From an uncultured Lachnospiraceae bacterium (GTDB taxonomy: Bacteria; Bacillota_A; Clostridia; Lachnospirales; Lachnospiraceae), in contig CAMMZE010000089.1 of assembly GCA_946529195.1 (NCBI GenBank), positions 1 to 5,613 on the forward strand: a stretch of DNA of 5,613 nt. Direction: 5' to 3'. The translations under genes were made by a program, and so were the position numbers. Positions 1 through 5,267 of this stretch are shown here, in pieces. The notes beneath the pieces are model-generated. The model did no database searches. It saw only the letters and a program-made list of their open reading frames with translations, and was not told the origin of the DNA. Position 1 is the stretch's first letter, and each line of letters opens with the position of its first letter.

Positions 1-152
1 AGTATGTTTGTTCCATGTGCGGTTATATCTATGATCCGGCAGTAGGAGATGCTGATGGCGGCATCGCAGCAGGCACCGAGTTCGCAGATCTTCCTGATAG
101 CTGGGAGTGCCCTCTCTGCGGAGCAGCAAAGAGCGAGTTTGAGCCCGAATAA
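1..152 (+). CDS. Rubredoxin, 3' end (5' end outside the window)
   Basis: Rubredoxins are small cytoplasmic electron carriers with one iron held by four cysteines. In anaerobes they pass electrons to oxygen- and peroxide-detoxifying enzymes such as rubrerythrin or flavodiiron proteins. The reading frame runs from base 3 to the TAA at 150-152 and gives 49 residues. Both metal-binding knuckles are visible, CSMCGY near the start and CPLCGA near the end. The family hallmarks YDP, the Gly/Asp/Ala-rich loop [10 protein letters not shown], the F-x-DLPDSW segment and an acidic C-terminus are also present. Rubredoxins usually have 52-54 residues, so only about two to four N-terminal residues are missing; the first two bases would fit the end of a lysine codon. 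The gene is followed by a strong terminator, so it ends its transcription unit. Its two leucine codons are CTT and CTC, which may reflect high expression. The identification is essentially certain; the redox partner cannot be known from here. Confidence 0.96.
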   Translation, partial: YVCSMCGYIYDPAVGDADGGIAAGTEFADLPDSWECPLCGAAKSEFEPE

Positions 153-177
153 GAAATACTGAATTGACAAGCGACAG

Positions 178-205
178 CCCGCGGCTTAAAAAGCCGCGGG
201 TTTTT
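178..205 (+). terminator. Rho-independent terminator after the rubredoxin gene
   Basis: A perfect 10-bp stem, CCCGCGGCTT (178-187) pairing with AAGCCGCGGG (191-200), has a three-base AAA loop and is followed directly by TTTTT (201-205) and then CCTT. This is a textbook GC-rich intrinsic terminator. It lies 25 bases after the rubredoxin stop codon and about 12 bases before the -35 of the next promoter, so it separates the two transcription units cleanly. Confidence 0.95.
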
Positions 206-216
206 CCTTAGACAGT

Positions 217-246
217 TTGCTGTTTACTGACCAACTGTGATACAAT
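217..246 (+). promoter_or_regulatory. Predicted sigma-A promoter for the RNase-barstar-trkAH-galE operon
   Basis: The -10 element TACAAT (241-246) matches the TATAAT consensus at five of six positions and has an extended TG motif at 238-239 (TGA before the hexamer). The best -35 is TTGCTG at 217-222, a weak three-of-six match, with an 18-base spacer. The extended -10 could make up for the weak -35. The expected start is near 252-254, leaving a leader of only about 28 bases before the ATG at 281. That is too short for a riboswitch such as the ydaO type sometimes found before potassium transport genes. The -10 call is good; the -35 is less certain. Confidence 0.65.
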
Positions 247-280
247 GGTTAAAATCTGAAATCAGGAGGTTTACGGATCT

Positions 281-865
281 ATGAAAAACATGAAACGCAT
301 CCTTGTCTGCCTGTTTGCAGTGATGCTTGCCGCCCTGCTGCTGGCAGGCTGCGGGGGAGATTACCAGACGCAGACATCCGTACCTGCCCAGACGCAGGCC
401 CTGACGGAAACTGAAAGCGAGGCAGTAGAAGAAACAGAAGCCCAGACAGATTCCGGATCGGCGGCTGAAATGGAAACAGAGACCATGGCAGTGACGGATA
501 CGGAGGAGGCGGGCCTGTCTATAGAAGAGGACGGGACCTACACTTCCAAGGAGGAAGTAGCCCTCTACATCCACACCTACGGGAAGCTGCCCTCTAATTT
601 TGTGACAAAGAAAGAAGCGCAGGCTGCCGGCTGGGACAACAAGAAGGGCAATCTGCAGGATGTGATTCCCGGCGCCAGCATCGGCGGGGACCGTTTTGGT
701 AATTACGAGGGTATTCTTCCGGACAAGAAGGGACGCAAGTACTACGAGTGCGACATTGATTATGAGGGCGGTTACCGGGGAGGCAAACGTATTGTTTTCT
801 CCAACGATGGACTGATCTTTTATACCGAGGACCATTACGAGACTTTTGAGACCCTTTATGAATAA
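281..865 (+). CDS. Membrane-anchored lipoprotein with a barnase-type ribonuclease domain
   Basis: This is predicted to be an extracytoplasmic guanine-preferring endoribonuclease of the barnase (microbial RNase N1/T1) family, tethered as a lipoprotein. Residues 1-23 form a lipoprotein signal peptide (MKNMKR, a hydrophobic stretch, then lipobox LAGC with the lipidated Cys at 24). Residues about 27-80 are a Thr/Glu/Ala/Gln-rich spacer without Lys, Arg or His. Residues about 84-194 are the RNase domain. By hand alignment, residues 100-193 match mature Bacillus barnase 17-110 without a gap, with identity at roughly half the positions. The catalytic and substrate residues are kept: K110 (barnase K27), W118 (W35), E156 (E73, general base), R166 (R83), R170 (R87), H185 (H102, general acid) and Y186 (Y103). 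Barnase R59 is replaced by Y142. AGGAGGT at 264-270 lies 10 bases before the chosen ATG; a second ATG at 290 is possible but less well placed. A barstar homologue follows 11 bases downstream, supporting an active toxin. The biological role (RNA scavenging, competition or defence) is not shown. Confidence 0.9.
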   Translation: MKNMKRILVCLFAVMLAALLLAGCGGDYQTQTSVPAQTQALTETESEAVEETEAQTDSGSAAEMETETMAVTDTEEAGLSIEEDGTYTSKEEVALYIHTYGKLPSNFVTKKEAQAAGWDNKKGNLQDVIPGASIGGDRFGNYEGILPDKKGRKYYECDIDYEGGYRGGKRIVFSNDGLIFYTEDHYETFETLYE

Positions 866-876
866 GGAGGAGCAGG

Positions 877-1242
877 ATGAAGATCATACTTGACGTGCTG
901 CGGCTGCAGGAGCCGGAGCCGGCTCACGCATATCTGAAAGAAAACTTGGGATTTCCGGACTATTACGGACATAATCTGGACGCGCTGCATGACTGCCTGA
1001 CAGAGATCAGTCAGGAGACGGAGATCTGTCTGCTGACCCGGGAAGAGGCAGGGGAAGAAAGCGTATTCTACGGACGCCTGCTTCGGGTGTTTGAAGATGC
1101 AGCGGAGGAGAATCCTCTCCTCAGAATCACGGAAGAGACTGCGGCGGAGAGCGATTTCCCCTATGAGGAAGCCTACGAAGACAATGCAGAGGATGACAGT
1201 GTGACAGTCTCTGCAGAAGATGAGTCTGGTCCGCAGGAATAG
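877..1242 (+). CDS. Barstar-family ribonuclease inhibitor (immunity protein) with acidic C-terminal tail
   Basis: Barstar binds barnase in the cytoplasm and plugs its active site, protecting the cell from its own RNase before export. The 121-residue product has no signal peptide, as expected. Residues 29-42 are almost the barstar helix-2 signature, YYG-x-NLDAL-x-DCLT, at the same numbering as Bacillus barstar. They keep Y29, N33, D35, D39 and T42; D39 is the residue that occupies the barnase phosphate site. W38 is replaced by His, G43 by Glu, and VFED at 71-74 gives Asp74 where barstar has Glu76. Homology ends near residue 86. Barstar has about 89 residues; here about 36 more follow, with 15 acidic and no basic residues. 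The ribosome-binding site AAGGAGG (864-870) overlaps the upstream TAA stop, with six bases to the ATG, so translation is probably coupled to the RNase gene. Family and pairing are secure; binding strength is not known. Confidence 0.92.
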   Translation: MKIILDVLRLQEPEPAHAYLKENLGFPDYYGHNLDALHDCLTEISQETEICLLTREEAGEESVFYGRLLRVFEDAAEENPLLRITEETAAESDFPYEEAYEDNAEDDSVTVSAEDESGPQE

Positions 1243-1246
1243 GAGG
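1241..1246 (+). promoter_or_regulatory. Ribosome-binding site that fixes the TTG start of trkA
   Basis: AGGAGG at 1241-1246 overlaps the barstar TAG stop (1240-1242) and lies eight bases before TTG at 1255. There is no in-frame ATG or GTG between this site and the Rossmann-fold motif of TrkA, so the TTG is the best-supported start. Confidence 0.8.
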
Positions 1247-1254
1247 AAAACATT

Positions 1255-2652
1255 TTGCTGTTTCATACAGGAAGAAAAAATGCCAGAAAGGGTCTGAATA
1301 TCGTGATCGTCGGCTGCGGCAAGATCGGTTCGATCCTGACGGAGAAACTCTACAAAGAAGGCCATGATGTCACGGTTGTGGATACCAAGAGCGAACGGCT
1401 CCAGTCCATGGCGGAGCAATATGATATCATGGGAGTAGAGGGAAACGGGGCCAGTTTCCAGGTGCAGAAGGAAGCCGGCGTGGAAAATGCAGACCTCTTT
1501 ATTGCCGTGACGGATAAGGACGAACTCAACCTGCTCTGCTGTACGGTTGCCCATTTTAATGGAAAGTGCGCGGCCATTGCCAGGGTGCGCACGCCGGAAT
1601 ACAGTGAAGAAGTAGGCTTTTTAAAGTCAAAGCTGGACTTGGCTATGGTGATCAATCCCGAGCAGCAGACTGCGCACGAGATTGCCCGGATCCTGTCCCT
1701 GCCCGAAGCGCTGGGAGTCAACTCCTTTGCGCGGGGATCGGTAGAGATGGTCCGGTTCAAAATCCCGGAGGGCAGCATCCTGGACGGGAAGACCCTGATC
1801 CAGCTGGGATCTTATTCAGATAACGATGTGCTGATCTGCGCTGTAGAGCGGGACCAGGAAATCTTTATTCCCGGGGGCAGATTTATCCTGCGCAGCGGGG
1901 ATGTCGTTTCCTTTATCGCTACTATGCCAGATGCCAGACGATTTTTCGGATGGATCGGCATCCGTACCTTTGCGGTCAGAAAGGCCATGATCGTTGGCGG
2001 AGGGAAGACCAGTTACTATCTGTCCAGACTCCTGATCGAGAATGGGATCGGCGTTAAGATCATAGAAAAGGAAATCAGCCGCTGCGATGAGCTGGGAGAG
2101 CTCCTGCCGCAGGCAGAGATCATCTGCGGGGACGGGACCAATGCTGAAGTGCTGGCAGAGGAAGAGATCGGACAGGCGGATGCCTTTATCCCTCTTACCG
2201 GACTGGATGAGGAAAACATTATGCTGACCCTTTACGCGGCAGATGTCTCGGATGCCAAGGTCATCACCAAGATCCAGCGCAGGACCTTTCATAATGTAAT
2301 CAGCCGTCTGCAGCTGGGCAGCATTATCTATCCCAGAGAGATTACCGCGGAGGCAATCGTGGCTTTTGTCCGGGGCATGGCAGCTTCCCGCGACAATGAT
2401 AATATCGAGACCCTCTACCACATGTTTGATAATCGTGTGGAGGCAGTAGAGTTTAGTGTGCGTGCCGAGTCCAAAGCAACCGGTGTTATGCTCAAGGACC
2501 TGGAGCTGCGTGACAATACCCTGGTGGCCTGCATCATCCGGGAAGGACAGAGCAGGATCCCCAGAGGCCAGGACGTGATCCGGACGGGGGACAATGTGGT
2601 CGTTGTCACTACCCATATGGGCCTGCATGTCCTGGACGACATATTAAAGTAG
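1255..2652 (+). CDS. trkA: Trk potassium uptake system regulatory subunit TrkA
   Basis: TrkA is the cytoplasmic peripheral subunit that binds NAD(H) or adenine nucleotides and gates the TrkH potassium channel. The 465-residue length agrees with E. coli TrkA (about 458) and with a duplicated RCK architecture. The first nucleotide-binding lobe spans about 15-135, with GCGKIG at 20-25, acidic D43 at the end of the second strand and GNGA at 63-66. The first RCK-C lobe is about 150-228. The second nucleotide-binding lobe starts about 243, with GGGKTS at 248-253 (last Gly replaced by Ser), acidic E271 and GDGTN at 292-296. The second RCK-C lobe is about 382-465. The TTG start adds a 14-residue, Lys/Arg-rich lead before NIVIVG, where most family members begin; a downstream start would need a CTG. 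trkH follows after 10 bases, confirming the system. RCK-C domains of some Bacillota K+ proteins bind c-di-AMP; whether this one does is not visible. Confidence 0.96.
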   Translation: MLFHTGRKNARKGLNIVIVGCGKIGSILTEKLYKEGHDVTVVDTKSERLQSMAEQYDIMGVEGNGASFQVQKEAGVENADLFIAVTDKDELNLLCCTVAHFNGKCAAIARVRTPEYSEEVGFLKSKLDLAMVINPEQQTAHEIARILSLPEALGVNSFARGSVEMVRFKIPEGSILDGKTLIQLGSYSDNDVLICAVERDQEIFIPGGRFILRSGDVVSFIATMPDARRFFGWIGIRTFAVRKAMIVGGGKTSYYLSRLLIENGIGVKIIEKEISRCDELGELLPQAEIICGDGTNAEVLAEEEIGQADAFIPLTGLDEENIMLTLYAADVSDAKVITKIQRRTFHNVISRLQLGSIIYPREITAEAIVAFVRGMAASRDNDNIETLYHMFDNRVEAVEFSVRAESKATGVMLKDLELRDNTLVACIIREGQSRIPRGQDVIRTGDNVVVVTTHMGLHVLDDILK

Positions 2653-2662
2653 GAGACAGCGT

Positions 2663-4144
2663 ATGAATATTGCGATTGTTCTCTATACGCTGGGCTCTGT
2701 GCTGGAGATCACGGGAGGGCTTCTGCTCCTGCCGGCTCTGATCGCGCTGATCTACGGGGAAAGCACCCTGCTGGTTTTTGTGCTGACGGCGGCGGGATCT
2801 TTTGCGGCCGGATGGCTGTTGCACCGCAGGCGGCCCAACAATATGACCTTTTATGTAAAAGAAGGCTTTGTGACCACAGCGCTTTCCTGGCTGATGATCA
2901 GTCTGGTCGGCTGCCTGCCCTTTTACTTTTCCGGTGCGATCCCGTCCTTTACCAATGCCCTTTTTGAGACGATTTCCGGATTTACGACGACAGGAGCCAG
3001 CATTTTAAATGAGGTAGAAGCCCTGCCGGTCAGCTGCCTTTTCTGGAGGAGTTTCAGTCACTGGATCGGCGGTATGGGCGTACTGGTCTTCCTGCTGGCG
3101 ATCATTCCGATTTCCGGCGGTTCCCAGATGAATCTGATGAAGGCAGAGAGCCCGGGCCCCAGTGTGGGCAAGTTTGTGCCAAAAGTCATGGCGACAGCCC
3201 GGATCCTCTATCTCATCTATTTCGGGATGACCCTGACAGAGCTTTGCCTTCTGATCCTGGGAGGAATGCCCTTCCTGGAAGCTCTGATGATCACCTTCGG
3301 AACGGCAGGTACGGGCGGATTCGGCGTCCGCAGCAGCAGTATCGGGGGATACAGCCCTTATATTCAGTGGGTTGTTGCGGTCTTCATGCTGCTCTTTGGC
3401 GTGAATTTTAACTTTTATTATTTTATCCTGCTCAAGAGGGCGCGCGCGGCCTTCAAGATGGAGGAGGTGCGGGCTTACCTGGTCATGGTGGCGGGGGCCT
3501 GCCTGATGATTTTCCTCAATCTGCAGCATCAGATGCAGGGGATGGAAGGGATCCTGCGGCACAGCTTTTTCCAGGTGGCATCTCTGGTTACATCAACCGG
3601 ATATGCGACTGTGGATTTTGACCAGTGGCCGGGCTTTTCCAAAATGGTCCTGATCCTGCTGATGTTTGTGGGAGCCTGCGCCGGCAGTACCGGCGGCGGC
3701 CTTAAGGTGCAGAGAATCCTCCTGCTCTTCAAGAGCTACCTGCGGCAGATGCAGATGTTTCTGCATCCGCGGGCAGTCCGCAGGATCAAATATGACGGAA
3801 AGTCTGTTTCAGATGAGATGGCTGCATCCGTGCAGACCTATCTGACGGCTTTTCTGCTCATTTTCGGCGTATCACTGGTTCTGGTTTCCCTGGAAGGGAA
3901 GGATCCGGTAACCAATTTTACCGCCGTTCTGACGACAATCAACAATATGGGCCCCGGCCTGAATCTGGTCGGCCCTGCAAAGAATTTTGACTGCATGTCT
4001 ACGCTGTCGAAATATGTCCTCATGTTCGACATGCTGGCGGGCAGACTTGAGCTGTACCCGCTTCTGCTCCTGTTCCATCCTGCACTCTGGAAGGAAACGG
4101 CGCAGAAACAGGCCAGACTCCGCAGAAAGAATAATGACAGATAA
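2663..4144 (+). CDS. trkH: Trk potassium uptake system membrane subunit TrkH
   Basis: TrkH is the ion-conducting integral membrane subunit of the Trk K+ uptake system, built from four M1-P-M2 repeats around one pore. At 493 residues it matches the usual length (E. coli TrkH 483). All four selectivity loops are visible: TTTGAS at 108-113, TAGTGGFG at 214-221, TSTGYAT at 310-316 and NNMGPGL at 427-433. Each has its filter glycine. Other hallmarks are SHWIGGMGVLVF at about 132-143, the Gly-rich intramembrane gating loop GACAGSTGGGLK at 337-348, and GRLELYP at 460-466, whose Arg corresponds to the conserved gate-region arginine of structurally known TrkH. The first two hydrophobic segments lie at about 5-30 and 36-54, as in TrkH proper rather than the shorter KtrB. 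AGGAG at 2651-2655, overlapping the trkA stop, lies seven bases before the ATG. The C-terminus is basic (KQARLRRKNNDR). Confidence 0.97.
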   Translation: MNIAIVLYTLGSVLEITGGLLLLPALIALIYGESTLLVFVLTAAGSFAAGWLLHRRRPNNMTFYVKEGFVTTALSWLMISLVGCLPFYFSGAIPSFTNALFETISGFTTTGASILNEVEALPVSCLFWRSFSHWIGGMGVLVFLLAIIPISGGSQMNLMKAESPGPSVGKFVPKVMATARILYLIYFGMTLTELCLLILGGMPFLEALMITFGTAGTGGFGVRSSSIGGYSPYIQWVVAVFMLLFGVNFNFYYFILLKRARAAFKMEEVRAYLVMVAGACLMIFLNLQHQMQGMEGILRHSFFQVASLVTSTGYATVDFDQWPGFSKMVLILLMFVGACAGSTGGGLKVQRILLLFKSYLRQMQMFLHPRAVRRIKYDGKSVSDEMAASVQTYLTAFLLIFGVSLVLVSLEGKDPVTNFTAVLTTINNMGPGLNLVGPAKNFDCMSTLSKYVLMFDMLAGRLELYPLLLLFHPALWKETAQKQARLRRKNNDR

Positions 4145-4161
4145 AAGGAGAAAAAGAGACA

Positions 4162-5172
4162 ATGAAGATTCTGGTTTCAGGAGGAACCGGCTATATCGGT
4201 TCTCATACCTGCGTGGAGCTGATCAAACAGGGGATGGAGGTTGTCATTTTTGATAATCTCTGCAATTCAAAAGAAGAAGTTGTCGACCGCATTGAGAAGA
4301 TCACGGGCGTTCGTCCGGCCTTCTACAAGGCAGATATGCTGCACAAAGAAGAACTGCGTCAGGTCTTTGAAGACCACAGTTTTGATGCTGTGATTCATTT
4401 TGCAGGACTCAAGGCAGTGGGAGAGTCTGTGGCAAAGCCGCTTCTTTATTATAAGAATAATATTTCCGGCACAATCAATCTCTGCGAGCTGATGGCAGAG
4501 TACGGGTGCAAGCGGATCATTTTCAGCTCATCGGCAACCGTATACGGCTCCCCGAAGACCGTGCCCATCCGGGAAGATTTTCCTCTTTCCACGACCAACC
4601 CCTATGGCAGCACCAAGCTGATGCTGGAGAGAGTCCTCTCTGATCTGACTGTCGCTGACCCGGAGTGGAGCGTGATCCTGCTCCGCTACTTCAATCCGAT
4701 CGGGGCCCATGAGAGCGGTCTGCTTGGCGAGAGTCCCAATGGCATTCCCAACAATCTGATGCCCTATATCGCCCAGGTGGCAGCCGGCATCCTGCCGGAA
4801 CTTGGTGTATTCGGCAATGATTATGACACTCCTGACGGCACAGGCGTGCGGGATTATATCCACGTAGTCGATCTGGCAAGAGGCCATGTCAATTCTGTCA
4901 GCAAGGTCATGAATACAAAAGGAGTCAATGTCTACAATCTGGGAACCGGAAAGGGTTACAGCGTACTTGATATCGTAAAAGCGTTCGAGGAAGCCAACGG
5001 GATCCATATTCCATATGTGATTAAGGATCGCAGGCCCGGAGATATTGCCGTTTGCTATGCGGATCCCTCCAAAGCGCGGGAGGAACTGGGCTGGGAGGCA
5101 GAGTATGATCTGCCCCGCATGTGCAGAGATTCCTGGAATTTTACCAGATTGAATCTGAGCGGAAAAAATTAG
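4162..5172 (+). CDS. galE: UDP-glucose 4-epimerase GalE
   Basis: GalE interconverts UDP-glucose and UDP-galactose through a transient 4-keto intermediate with tightly bound NAD, serving galactose use (Leloir pathway) and surface glycan synthesis. At 336 residues it matches the family (E. coli 338). The N-terminal Rossmann motif GGTGYIG is at 7-13. The catalytic residues of this short-chain dehydrogenase fold are Ser124 in FSSSATVYG (121-129) and Tyr148/Lys152 in PYGSTK. Further GalE-specific motifs are HFAGLKAVGES (79-89), RYFNPIGAHESG (175-186), GVRDYIHVVDLA (228-239) and YNLGTGKGYSV (258-268). The position of the E. coli Tyr299 gate aligns with Cys298, a small residue that in other GalE enzymes goes with acceptance of UDP-GlcNAc/GalNAc. 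AAGGAG at 4145-4150 lies 11 bases before the ATG, and the gene begins 17 bases after trkH. No other Leloir gene is in the window, so surface glycan supply is as plausible as galactose breakdown. No hairpin terminator follows. Confidence 0.96.
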   Translation: MKILVSGGTGYIGSHTCVELIKQGMEVVIFDNLCNSKEEVVDRIEKITGVRPAFYKADMLHKEELRQVFEDHSFDAVIHFAGLKAVGESVAKPLLYYKNNISGTINLCELMAEYGCKRIIFSSSATVYGSPKTVPIREDFPLSTTNPYGSTKLMLERVLSDLTVADPEWSVILLRYFNPIGAHESGLLGESPNGIPNNLMPYIAQVAAGILPELGVFGNDYDTPDGTGVRDYIHVVDLARGHVNSVSKVMNTKGVNVYNLGTGKGYSVLDIVKAFEEANGIHIPYVIKDRRPGDIAVCYADPSKAREELGWEAEYDLPRMCRDSWNFTRLNLSGKN

Positions 5173-5184
5173 ATTGCAGGATTA

Positions 5185-5213
5185 TTGACACTTGGAAAGC
5201 GGATTGCTATACT
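5185..5213 (+). promoter_or_regulatory. Strong sigma-A promoter for the BMP-family lipoprotein gene
   Basis: A perfect -35, TTGACA (5185-5190), is followed by a 17-base spacer and the -10 TATACT (5208-5213, five of six matches), with an extended TGC just before the -10. Transcription should start near 5219-5221, giving a leader of about 48 bases. The promoter begins only 12 bases after the galE stop. No intrinsic terminator is visible in 5173-5184 or across the promoter, so read-through from the upstream operon is possible. Confidence 0.88.
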
Positions 5214-5240
5214 TATTTCATAAGCTAAAAACATGAATTT

Positions 5241-5254
5241 TCGCGTGAACGCGA
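5241..5254 (+). repeat. Short inverted repeat (leader hairpin) before the bmp ribosome-binding site
   Basis: TCGCG (5241-5245), TGAA loop, CGCGA (5250-5254) is a perfect 5-bp stem with a four-base loop; read as DNA it is a 6-bp inverted repeat with a two-base centre. It ends one base before AGGAGG (5256-5261) and lies inside the predicted leader RNA. It has no T-run, so it is not a terminator. It might stabilise the 5' end, affect ribosome access or be an operator half-site pair; nothing in the sequence decides between these. Confidence 0.5.
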
Positions 5255-5255
5255 C

Positions 5256-5261
5256 AGGAGG
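5256..5261 (+). promoter_or_regulatory. Ribosome-binding site that decides the bmp start codon
   Basis: AGGAGG at 5256-5261 lies six bases before ATG at 5268. An out-of-frame ATG occurs at 5264, but only the frame from 5268 gives the lipoprotein signal peptide MKKIIALAL, so 5268 is the start. Confidence 0.85.
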
Positions 5262-5267
5262 AAATGT

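Larger units (their letters stand above)
217..5172 (+). other. Predicted five-gene operon: RNase lipoprotein, barstar, trkA, trkH, galE
   Basis: Five genes on the same strand are separated by 11, 12, 10 and 17 bases, each with its own Shine-Dalgarno site. In three junctions this site overlaps or directly follows the preceding stop codon. The only convincing upstream promoter is at 217-246, and no internal terminator is visible. This supports one polycistronic mRNA, although internal promoters within coding sequence cannot be excluded by eye. There is no functional reason known to me for an RNase/inhibitor pair to be co-expressed with potassium uptake and GalE; the grouping may be historical or lineage-specific. 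Confidence 0.75.

Noticed and set aside
164..192. TTGACA at 164-169 with TTAAAA at 187-192 as a promoter pair after the rubredoxin gene
   Set aside because: The -10 match lies inside the terminator hairpin loop and stem, and any transcript would be stopped at once by the following T-run. The downstream TACAAT with extended TG is the better promoter.
247..280. Riboswitch or other structured leader before the RNase/trk operon
   Set aside because: Only about 28-34 bases lie between the predicted transcription start and the ATG, too short for known potassium- or c-di-AMP-linked riboswitches, and no stem is visible.
224..835. 203-residue open frame on the minus strand across the RNase lipoprotein gene
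   Set aside because: The + strand frame has promoter, ribosome-binding site, signal peptide and a full catalytic domain; the antisense frame has none of these.
856..1554. 232-residue open frame on the minus strand across barstar and the start of trkA
   Set aside because: It spans two real genes with firm family motifs on the + strand, resembles nothing I recognise and has low-complexity His/Cys/Arg-rich stretches typical of antisense translation.
1816..2628. 270-residue open frame on the minus strand across trkA
   Set aside because: It is a frame shadow of a clearly coding + strand gene, with no ribosome-binding site and no recognisable domain.
3987..4253. 88-residue + strand frame overlapping the end of trkH and start of galE
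   Set aside because: It is out of frame with two well-supported genes and reads through both; its Cys/Arg-rich product shows no family features.
5173..5184. Possible terminator directly after galE
   Set aside because: No GC-rich inverted repeat followed by a T-run is present between the galE stop and the next promoter; the only nearby hairpin (5241-5254) lacks a T-run.
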